Positions 27,658 to 34,735 of a stretch of DNA of 64,000 nt are shown here, in pieces; position 1 is the stretch's first letter; the number at the start of each line of letters is the position of its first letter. Location: contig JAMOOQ010000012.1 in the NCBI GenBank assembly GCA_027100635.1, forward strand, positions 1-64,000. The letters run 5' to 3'. The position numbers and the translations under genes were made by a program. Source of the DNA: Campylobacteraceae bacterium. Lineage in GTDB: Bacteria > Campylobacterota > Campylobacteria > Campylobacterales > Sulfurovaceae. The notes beneath the pieces were generated by a model, which saw only the letters and a program-made list of their open reading frames with translations, was not told where the DNA came from and searched no databases.

Positions 27658-29073
27658 TTATTTTTTTAATAAATCTTTTCTTGGATAGATAAATACTGTT
27701 TTTCTATCAACAATAATTTTCTCTTTTTCATCTATTGCATAAGCTATAATATTAACAGGGATTGGTGTATCTTTTCTTAGATCATCAGCTAATAATTTAG
27801 ATGTTTCTAAGATTACAACTTTTTTCTTCTTTTTTCCTGCACCTAAATGAAATGGCTCTGTTGGACGAATTATTTTAATATCTTTATTTAAAACATCAAA
27901 GAAATATGTATGTTTTTTGCTATCTGTATTTTGGAATAAGAAAATATAATCATTTTGAACTTTACCACCATCTATTGTTTTATACAATCTTGTATTTTTA
28001 TTAATATTTAAAAGCATATGCTCTTTTTTACTGCCCATTACAAATAATGCTACTAAAATGATTACTAATACTACGCCATAAGCGATAACTTTAGGTCTTA
28101 GATAATCTGTTTTCCCATCTTTTCTATTCTCTTTTTCACTAGTCCACTGAACTAAAGATGGTTTTTCTAATGCACCCATAACTTTGGTACAAGCATCCAC
28201 ACATTCTAAACAGTTAATACACTCTAATTGCATACCTTTTCTAATATCAATATGAGTTGGACATATAGTAACACAAGCTTCACAAGTTGTACATTCAGCA
28301 TTTTCATTAGATGCTAAAAGGTCTTTTGTTTTGCTAAATTTTTTCTCTCTGTCGTAACCTTTACCCTCATATATATCTCCACCTCTTGTGTTGTCATAGA
28401 TTGCCATAATTGTATCATCATCATATAATACTGATTGAACTCTACTGTATGGACATATATAAACACAAAAATCTTCTTTAATAAATACAATATCTGCTAT
28501 CAAAAATAGTGCTAAACCAATTAAAGTACCAAATAATATAGTATGTTCCATTGGGTCTTTTATATACTCAAAAAATTCTAATGGTGGAACAAAAAACCAT
28601 AAAAAGTTAGCAGATGCAAGAAGTGATAATAATGACCATAAAAATATGGCAATCACTTTTTTCCCTTGATTTGCTGGAATTGACATATCAGGCTCTTTTT
28701 GCTTATTTTTAACTCTTTTTCGTAATCCTAAAAGTTTTGTTTCTATTAAATCACGATATATAACTCTAAAAATTGTTTGAGGACAAGCCCAACCACACCA
28801 AGCTCTACCCCCAACAGCAGTTACAGTAAATATACCTAAAAATAGTAACATTAACAGAAATGGCATTAGATATAGCTCTTGCATATCAAATGCTACACCT
28901 GCTAAATGAAGTTTTTTATGGTCAAAGCTTAGTAAAAAAAGATGATTTCCATCTATTTTTATCCATGGCATAGTCAATGATATAATAGTAGCTACAATAT
29001 AAGCCCAATATCTTTTTATTGCATATGGTGTCCAATTACTAAGATATGATTTTTTAGTTGTTTTTTCATTCAT
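27658..29073 (-). CDS. ccoG: Cytochrome oxidase accessory protein CcoG (FixG/RdxA family)
   Basis: 471 residues. Membrane helices at the N-terminus and near 330. NosR/NapH-like segments GGRAWCGWACPQTIF and CVYICPYSR. Two [4Fe-4S] motifs: CTTCEACVTICP and CINCLECVDAC. The C-terminal Ig-like domain holds the periplasmic part. CcoG assists copper supply for cbb3-type oxidase assembly. No ccoNOP genes are near. The SQR-like gene downstream suggests coupling of a respiratory dehydrogenase with an oxidase factor (inference). Confidence 0.95.
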   Translation of the reverse strand: MNEKTTKKSYLSNWTPYAIKRYWAYIVATIISLTMPWIKIDGNHLFLLSFDHKKLHLAGVAFDMQELYLMPFLLMLLFLGIFTVTAVGGRAWCGWACPQTIFRVIYRDLIETKLLGLRKRVKNKQKEPDMSIPANQGKKVIAIFLWSLLSLLASANFLWFFVPPLEFFEYIKDPMEHTILFGTLIGLALFLIADIVFIKEDFCVYICPYSRVQSVLYDDDTIMAIYDNTRGGDIYEGKGYDREKKFSKTKDLLASNENAECTTCEACVTICPTHIDIRKGMQLECINCLECVDACTKVMGALEKPSLVQWTSEKENRKDGKTDYLRPKVIAYGVVLVIILVALFVMGSKKEHMLLNINKNTRLYKTIDGGKVQNDYIFLFQNTDSKKHTYFFDVLNKDIKIIRPTEPFHLGAGKKKKKVVILETSKLLADDLRKDTPIPVNIIAYAIDEKEKIIVDRKTVFIYPRKDLLKK

Positions 29074-29217
29074 TTTAAACCTTTTTAACTTTAAATAAGT
29101 ATTTGATATAATAATTATAAGAATACTTGATTTTATAATTATGCGATTATATAATACTTTAGCACAAACAAAGCTAAAATGAGATAATATTTTTTACTTT
29201 AATATAAAAGGATTCTT

Positions 29218-29688
29218 GTGAATTTAACTCACTTAGATGAAAATGATAAACCAATGATGGTTGATGTATCTGATAAGGATAATAGTACTAGAATAGCAGT
29301 TGCAAGTGGAATGATAGAGGTCTCTCAAGAGGCTTATGATGCAGTAATTTCTAATAAAGCAAAAAAGGGTCCTGTTCTTCAAACAGCAGTTATTGCAGCA
29401 ATTAGTGGTGCAAAACAAACAAGTAATTTAATTCCAATGTGTCATCCATTAATGCTAACTTCAATCAAAACAGATATTGAAGAGTTGCCTGATTTACCAG
29501 GATTTAAACTAAGCGTAATGGCAAAACTTCAAGGAAAAACTGGAGTTGAAATGGAAGCATTAACAGGGGTAAGTATTGGATTACTTACAATTTATGATAT
29601 GCTAAAAGCGATTGATAAAGGTATGATTATAAAAAATGTACAATTAGAAAAAAAACAAGGGGGTAAAAGTGGAGATTTTAGACGCTAA
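29218..29688 (+). CDS. moaC: Cyclic pyranopterin monophosphate synthase (MoaC)
   Basis: Second step of molybdenum cofactor synthesis. 156 residues, standard length. Seen: [41 protein letters not shown] and the C-terminal [10 protein letters not shown]. The start is GTG at 29218 after AAAAGGATTCTT. The 3' end overlaps the next gene by 20 bases, so coupling is likely. moeA at 31044 is another cofactor gene in the same direction. Confidence 0.97.
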   Translation: MNLTHLDENDKPMMVDVSDKDNSTRIAVASGMIEVSQEAYDAVISNKAKKGPVLQTAVIAAISGAKQTSNLIPMCHPLMLTSIKTDIEELPDLPGFKLSVMAKLQGKTGVEMEALTGVSIGLLTIYDMLKAIDKGMIIKNVQLEKKQGGKSGDFRR

Positions 29689-29941
29689 TACTAAAGAGAA
29701 GCCAAAAATAGAATATCCTTGTGAATGGGGATTTAAGATTATTGGAACAGATAAACAAAATTTAGAGATATGTGTAAAAGAGATTTTATTAGCCAAAGAG
29801 CATAAATGTAAAGTGGGAAATGTATCTAAAAATGGTAAATTTCATAGTTACAATGCATATTGCCAAGTGATAAGTGAAGATGAAAGAGATAAAATTTATA
29901 AAGATTTTAAAACTCACAAAGATGTAAAGATGGTGATGTAA
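29669..29941 (+). CDS. DUF493 family protein
   Basis: 90 residues, matching the DUF493 (YbeD-like) family, a small regulatory-type fold. Seen: [14 protein letters not shown] at the N-terminus and [27 protein letters not shown] start at 29669 with AAGGGGG upstream inside the end of moaC. The stop overlaps the sppA ATG by one base. Function unknown. It lies within the moaC-sppA operon. Confidence 0.8.
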   Translation: MEILDANTKEKPKIEYPCEWGFKIIGTDKQNLEICVKEILLAKEHKCKVGNVSKNGKFHSYNAYCQVISEDERDKIYKDFKTHKDVKMVM

Positions 29942-30885
29942 TGAATATTGATGTGATAGATGAAGATGTGTGTAAAGCACAAAAAGATACTTATAAAGCT
30001 CAAATTAAACTTTTTCAAAAAAAAGGTGTTATAGAGAATATCAAAATGGGAATGTTGCTCTTATTTTTAGTTGCAGAGATTGCAATTATTGGGGTGATGC
30101 TTGATAAATATGGTGTACTTGAGCCAATTGATAGAGTTAGTGATCAAAAAATTGCTGTAATCAATATGGATAAACAGATAACATCTGAATATATTTATAA
30201 AATTATTGATAAGATTGATAAAGTTGTAGAGGATGAAAAGTTTAAAGAAATTTTATTTATTATGAACTCCCCTGGTGGTTCTCCAACAGCTAGTGAAGAG
30301 ATGTCTAGTTATCTTAAAGAGGTTACTAAAATTAAAAAAATTACAATGTTTGTTGGTGGATATGCACTTTCTGGTGGATATTATATCGCTTCTGCTATTA
30401 AACCTCTAAAAGCAAATCCAAATGCACTTGTTGGTTCAATTGGTGTGATTATGCAACATTATAATATAGAAAAACTTGCTAAAAATATAGGTATAGAAGA
30501 GAGTACAATTACAAAAGGTAAGTTTAAACAACCTTTGTCATTTTTTAAAAAAACTGATGAAAATCAAACAGCATATATTAATGAGCATATGCTTCAACCA
30601 ACATATAAAAACTTTATTCAAGCAGTTGCTACAAATAGAGGATTGAAGTTTGAAAAAATTGAAGAGTTTGCTGAGGGGATGATTTTTGTTGCAAATTCAG
30701 AAAAAATAAAAGGTATCTTGGTCGATGAGATAGATACACTTTATAATATAAGAAAATCATATAAAGATAAATATGGTAAAAAAGTAAGTTTTGTAGATAT
30801 TTCAAAAGAGAGAAAACCATTTAATCTATTTGATGTAAAAGCAAATCTGAAATTTGATGGATTTGATGCAAAATTAGAGTATTAA
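29941..30885 (+). CDS. sppA: Signal peptide peptidase SppA, short form
   Basis: 314 residues, S49 family membrane protease that degrades leftover signal peptides. A membrane anchor around residues 34-55 (MGMLLLFLVAEIAIIGVML), then IMNSPGGSPTASEEM, catalytic-serine region GGYALSGGYYIAS and VGSIGVIMQ. The short single-domain type, as in Gram-positives and epsilonproteobacteria. It overlaps the DUF493 stop by one base. Confidence 0.93.
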   Translation: MNIDVIDEDVCKAQKDTYKAQIKLFQKKGVIENIKMGMLLLFLVAEIAIIGVMLDKYGVLEPIDRVSDQKIAVINMDKQITSEYIYKIIDKIDKVVEDEKFKEILFIMNSPGGSPTASEEMSSYLKEVTKIKKITMFVGGYALSGGYYIASAIKPLKANPNALVGSIGVIMQHYNIEKLAKNIGIEESTITKGKFKQPLSFFKKTDENQTAYINEHMLQPTYKNFIQAVATNRGLKFEKIEEFAEGMIFVANSEKIKGILVDEIDTLYNIRKSYKDKYGKKVSFVDISKERKPFNLFDVKANLKFDGFDAKLEY

Positions 30886-30916
30886 GGATTAAGAATTGGA
30901 TAAAATCCATATTTTA

Positions 30917-30989
30917 GGGTACCCACAAGGGGATACCCCTACGGCTAATTAACATTTTGTAGGGGCAATCCCTCGGTTGCCCTTTGGAA
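30917..30989. repeat. GGGCAACC-type palindromic repeat, composite copy
   Basis: Two blocks: GGGTACCCACAAGGGGATACC (30917 on, ending CCTAC at 30942) and GTAGGGGCAATCCC...GGTTGCCCTTTGG (30959-30987). GGCAA/TTGCC pair as a stem. Similar blocks occur at 34678-34735, 46133-46160 and 47066-47141. In the sppA-moeA gap. Confidence 0.85.
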
Positions 30990-31043
30990 ATTATTTATTT
31001 TCTAATCCTAAGATAGTAGTAATAAATTTAATAAGGGTAAAAT

Positions 31044-32258
31044 ATGGCAATATCAATAAGTGATGCGTTAGATTTAATTTATCAAAAGATAAACAGTGTT
31101 GGAGTTGAGACAATTCCTATGGAAGAATCAGTTGGAAGAGTTGTGGCATCTGATTATAGTGCATCTTGCAATCTTCCACGATTTGACAATTCTGCAATGG
31201 ATGGGTATGCTGTACGATTAAATGATAACAATAAAAGTGTTCATTGCATTTATACCATTTATGCGGGGGATAAAGCAGAAAATATTTTGCGAGATGGACG
31301 ATGTATATCTATTATGACAGGGGCTCCTGTTCCAAATGGATGCGAGGCTATTGTTCCAAAAGAAAATACCACAAAAGATAATAAATTAGTTCATTTGCCA
31401 GTTGATATAAAACCAAATGCTCATATTAGATTTGAGGGTGAAGATATTAAAAAAGGTGAAATATTTATAAAAAAATCTCAAAAAATAACACCATATACTA
31501 TTGCACTATTTGCTAGTCAAGGTATTACTCATATTAGCGTATATCGTAAGGTTAATGTAGCTGTTTTTAGTACAGGAGATGAACTTAGACCCCATTATGA
31601 AAAGATAGAATCTCACCTTCTTTACAACTCTAATGCCCCAATGTTTATCTCTCGTGCTGTAGATTTGGGATGTAATACAATCCATATTAGTACCCCTTTT
31701 GATACAATTGAGTCAATTAAAGAATCGATAAAATTTGCACTTAATGCTGATATAATTATCACAAGTGGTGGCGTTAGCGTTGGTGATAAAGATTTTACAA
31801 AAGAGGCATTTATCCAAATGGGGATGGAGATATTTTTTGAAAAAGTAGATATAAAACCTGGTAAACCTACAACTTTTGGAAAAATAAATGATACTGTAAT
31901 TATTAATCTTCCAGGTAATCCTCTTGCTGCTATGGTAAATTTTGAGATGTTTATAAAACCAACAATTGCACGGCTTCAAGGAGATGGTAATTTTTATCAT
32001 GGAATAATAGAAACAAAAATAGATAAAACTTATAATATAAAAGCAGGTAAATATACTGTGACCTTAGGAAAGTTTAATGGATTAAATTTTATCCCTTTAC
32101 AATCACAAGCCCCAGGGATGGTTTCTCCATTGATGGATGCTGATGCTATGATGGTTACAACACCAAGTACAACCCAAATTAATCCAACTGATATTATAAA
32201 GATAATACCAATCAAGATGAAATTTAGCTCAGATATAAAACAAGAATTTTTTATATAA
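31044..32258 (+). CDS. moeA: Molybdopterin molybdenumtransferase (MoeA)
   Basis: Inserts molybdate into molybdopterin-AMP. 404 residues, full family length. Seen: LPRFDNSAMDGYAVR, IMTGAPVPNGCEAIVPKE, VFSTGDEL, ITSGGVSVGDKDF, and LPGNPLAAMVNFEMF. All are diagnostic of MoeA. Its presence with moaC suggests that molybdoenzymes such as nitrate or polysulfide reductases exist elsewhere in the genome (inference). Confidence 0.97.
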   Translation: MAISISDALDLIYQKINSVGVETIPMEESVGRVVASDYSASCNLPRFDNSAMDGYAVRLNDNNKSVHCIYTIYAGDKAENILRDGRCISIMTGAPVPNGCEAIVPKENTTKDNKLVHLPVDIKPNAHIRFEGEDIKKGEIFIKKSQKITPYTIALFASQGITHISVYRKVNVAVFSTGDELRPHYEKIESHLLYNSNAPMFISRAVDLGCNTIHISTPFDTIESIKESIKFALNADIIITSGGVSVGDKDFTKEAFIQMGMEIFFEKVDIKPGKPTTFGKINDTVIINLPGNPLAAMVNFEMFIKPTIARLQGDGNFYHGIIETKIDKTYNIKAGKYTVTLGKFNGLNFIPLQSQAPGMVSPLMDADAMMVTTPSTTQINPTDIIKIIPIKMKFSSDIKQEFFI

Positions 32259-32284
32259 CTTTTTCTTTTTTAATAAGGGCATCC

Positions 32285-32348
32285 TTTATAAGTAGTTTAT
32301 AATTTACTAGACCCTGAATCAAGTTCAGGGTGACGAAAGTTCGTCATT
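32285..32348 (+). repeat. Left arm of 64-bp perfect inverted repeat
   Basis: From TTTATAAGTAGTTTATAATT to GTTCGTCATT, identical to the reverse complement of 32576-32639. It contains a 27-bp element copy at 32308-32334 (TAGACCCTGAA...CAGGGTGAC). A further element at 32366-32392 lies outside the arm. Confidence 0.97.
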
Positions 32349-32365
32349 TAGGATTTATAAAGTTT

Positions 32366-32392
32366 GTCATTCCGTACCTGACACGGAATCTC
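32366..32392. repeat. 27-bp palindromic element
   Basis: GTCATTCCGTACCTGACACGG then AATCTC. Inverted orientation, with last base changed from A to C, and centre CCTGA rather than CTTGA. Between the arms of the 64-bp inverted repeat. Confidence 0.85.
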
Positions 32393-32575
32393 TTAAATTA
32401 AGAGTGTCTATTACTTCTAATACTCTATGAAGGATGCCTTAATAAGATAAAAAAATCTTACAAAATCTATATTTCTATAGGCTACTAACAGTTATATGCT
32501 TTTTAGCAATAGATTAAATAAGTACCTAGCTAAGATAAATCATCAAAATATTGTTGTATGCGTTTTAAAACTCAG

Positions 32576-32639
32576 AATGACGAACTTTCGTCACCCTGAA
32601 CTTGATTCAGGGTCTAGTAAATTATAAACTACTTATAAA
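32576..32639 (-). repeat. Right arm of 64-bp perfect inverted repeat
   Basis: Reverse complement of 32285-32348 without a mismatch. Contains the 27-bp element at 32590-32616 (GTCACCCTGAA...CAGGGTCTA). Ends four bases before the stop codon of the accessory ATPase gene. Confidence 0.97.
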
Positions 32640-32643
32640 AGAA

Positions 32644-34335
32644 TCAACCATCCATTTTTATAAATTCAACTCCATCTTTAGACCCAATCAATAAATAACT
32701 TCTAAGCTTAGAAATTGACTTAATCTTATCAAGCTCTAAATATCCCTTTACCTGTTTTATCCCCTCTTTTTTTATATAACTATGGCTATCTTTATCTTTT
32801 TTCCATTTTAACTCAAAAAGATAGTTATTTGGTACTCTCTCATCTCTCCCAATTAGTAAAATATCAGGATATTTTCTATTTTTTTCAGGTTGAGAATCTA
32901 TAAAATAAAACTCTCCAAAGCTTAAAAGTGCCAAAGATATAACTTGGAAGTATTTCTCATCAAATCCTTGATGGTCACGGTTTGATAGAGTTTTAATTAC
33001 CTCATTTAGTTGATTTTGAAATGGTTCTATATTCCCAAATGCTAAATCTAATAATATTTTACCTATAGAATTTGTAATCTCTAAACTATTTCTTTTTTGA
33101 ATTTCAACGGCAAAATAATTAAAATAGAGCATTTTTATCACATAATTTGGTATTTTAAATTCATATACTCCACCAAATAGCTCTTTTTTTATTGTAATAA
33201 ATCCCATTGAATAAATTAGCGTTATAAAATCATCTCTACTAAATTCTCTATTTAAATCGTATCTATCTTTTATCTCTCCTATTACACAATCTTTTTTGAT
33301 TAACTCTTCTAATATATTATAATTTCTTTGAGCATCTCCAATATTAAAAAGTTTCATAATTGTCTTATAATCTGAAGCTACATTACTATCAAGCATTTTT
33401 GTGGGCATTGTACATTTATCAAAATTATATTCAGTAATAAAATAGTTTAGCAAAGTTGCATTATATATTCTATCCTCTGCCTCACCATTAAAGAGATAAC
33501 CGTTATACCAAACTTTTACTTTCTCCAATAGAGCCTTTTTATCAATATCTTCACATCTTTTAAATACAGATTGTTCCAAAGAGTAATCAACCTCTTTTTG
33601 ATTAAACCCTGCTAGATTATTAAAGTCTTTTCTATATGTAATATGTTTTACAATATTGAATCCACTACTTAGGCTATCAAGAGTAATTGGGGTAACTCCT
33701 ATAATAAACATCTTTTGTACCGTGCCAGTTTGAGTTGCTCCTTTTAATACCTCATAAAAGCTTCTTACAAATCCACCTTTGCTTACTATTTGTAGGAACT
33801 CCTCCATACTGTGAGCTAATATTGCATTGGCAAATTGGTCGTATTCATCTATTAATATATATATATTATCATCTTTTATAGTTTCAAAAAAATACTTTAT
33901 CATTCCTGATGGACTTTTAATATCATATAGTTTATCTGTATATTTATCATAACCATAATTAGTAAAATATCTATGAACTGTCATTTTTATATTATCTCTA
34001 AATCCCTCATATATAGTATCTATTCCCAAATCTGTATTTATCCCACTAAACTCAAAAAACAGAATTCTATAACTATTTTTTAGAGGTGTTGGATTTTTTA
34101 TAATATAGGTATCTTTAAATATATCTTCAAACTCATTTTCGGATTTTTCATCATAATAGTATTGCAAAGTTGATAAAAATAGAGATTTTCCAAATCGTCT
34201 TGGGCGTAAAAATATTAGAAAATCTTCACTAAGACTTTCTAAAGTTTCTATATATTTAGTTTTATCTATATAAATATAATCATTATTAATTTTTATTTTT
34301 CTAAAATTACTATTTCCATAAATTATCTTTTTCAT
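32644..34335 (-). CDS. AAA-ATPase-like / PD-(D/E)XK nuclease-like protein
   Basis: 563 residues. N-terminal AAA-ATPase-like domain (PF09820 type): YIDKTKYIE, P-loop-like RPRRFGKSLFLSTL and Walker B NIYILIDEYDQFAN. C-terminal DUF1703 domain with PD-(D/E)XK residues: PDILLIGRDE and FELKWKK. This family is common as multi-copy accessory genes in gut and sediment bacteria, and its function is unknown. It is flanked on one side by the 64-bp inverted repeat and on the other by degenerate repeats, and sits between moeA and mfd, so it may have been acquired. Monocistronic. Confidence 0.88.
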   Translation of the reverse strand: MKKIIYGNSNFRKIKINNDYIYIDKTKYIETLESLSEDFLIFLRPRRFGKSLFLSTLQYYYDEKSENEFEDIFKDTYIIKNPTPLKNSYRILFFEFSGINTDLGIDTIYEGFRDNIKMTVHRYFTNYGYDKYTDKLYDIKSPSGMIKYFFETIKDDNIYILIDEYDQFANAILAHSMEEFLQIVSKGGFVRSFYEVLKGATQTGTVQKMFIIGVTPITLDSLSSGFNIVKHITYRKDFNNLAGFNQKEVDYSLEQSVFKRCEDIDKKALLEKVKVWYNGYLFNGEAEDRIYNATLLNYFITEYNFDKCTMPTKMLDSNVASDYKTIMKLFNIGDAQRNYNILEELIKKDCVIGEIKDRYDLNREFSRDDFITLIYSMGFITIKKELFGGVYEFKIPNYVIKMLYFNYFAVEIQKRNSLEITNSIGKILLDLAFGNIEPFQNQLNEVIKTLSNRDHQGFDEKYFQVISLALLSFGEFYFIDSQPEKNRKYPDILLIGRDERVPNNYLFELKWKKDKDSHSYIKKEGIKQVKGYLELDKIKSISKLRSYLLIGSKDGVEFIKMDG

Positions 34336-34723
34336 ATCTTTACCCTTTTTAGATTTCTCTTTAGAATTATAGCTAAATTTAAAATAAGAAGAGACTACTT
34401 GGAAGTGACGGTTTTAGCCTCACAAAAAAGCTCTGCAAGATACTATAAATAGATATTTAAAAGATTATTTTAATGAAACTTTGGCAAAAAAACCTTTTAA
34501 GTGGTGATATTATCTCTAAAGAGAAAGAGAAAGAGAAAGAGAAAGAGAAAGAGAATATAAGAGTGAATATCTTTTATGATAAGAACAATTAAAGGGTTGC
34601 TTGTTTAAAATCAGGAAAAGCTAAAATTATAAGGCTTTATATTTAGGACTAAAATATAGATAAAACCATAAATTTTAGGGTACCTACAAGAGACACCCTA
34701 TATATGGGGATAATCCTTTATGG
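34336..34723. other. 388-bp gap with degenerate repeats
   Basis: Contains a decayed TTTAGCCTC-type repeat (34411-34421), a GAGAAA microsatellite inside a 39-codon frame, and a degenerate GGGCAACC-type repeat at its end. No recognised gene. The pieces suggest a scar of past insertions. Confidence 0.7.
34521..34555 (+). repeat. GAGAAA hexanucleotide microsatellite
   Basis: Five full GAGAAA units and a partial sixth. They lie in a short frame 34473-34592 (ATG to TAA, 39 residues) starting MKLWQKNLLSGDIISKEKE. No homologue is recognised, so I do not call it a gene. Six-base units do not shift the frame. Confidence 0.9.
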
Positions 34724-34735
34724 TTACCCTTGAAT
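34678..34735. repeat. GGGCAACC-type palindromic repeat, degenerate, overlapping mfd end
   Basis: AGGGTACCTACAAG...CACCCTAT and GGGGATAATCC...GGTTACCCTTGAA match the two blocks of the 30917 copy. The mfd stop (TAA, 34724-34726 on the minus strand) lies in the GGTTACCC block. The 24 bases at 34727-34750 are nearly the same as those following the repeat at 46155. Confidence 0.7.

Larger units (their letters stand above)
32259..32643. other. 385-bp repeat-filled gap without a gene
   Basis: No convincing gene. It holds a 64-bp perfect inverted repeat (32285-32348 and 32576-32639), three 27-bp palindromic elements, and a shorter imperfect inverted repeat (GGCATCCTT at 32279-32287 and AAGGATGCC at 32430-32438). 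The central part is AT-rich without further signals. Confidence 0.85.

Noticed and set aside
34473-34592. 39-codon frame with Lys-Glu repeats
   Set aside because: Composition is set by a microsatellite, there is no clear ribosome site, and no homologue is recognised. Kept as a repeat only.
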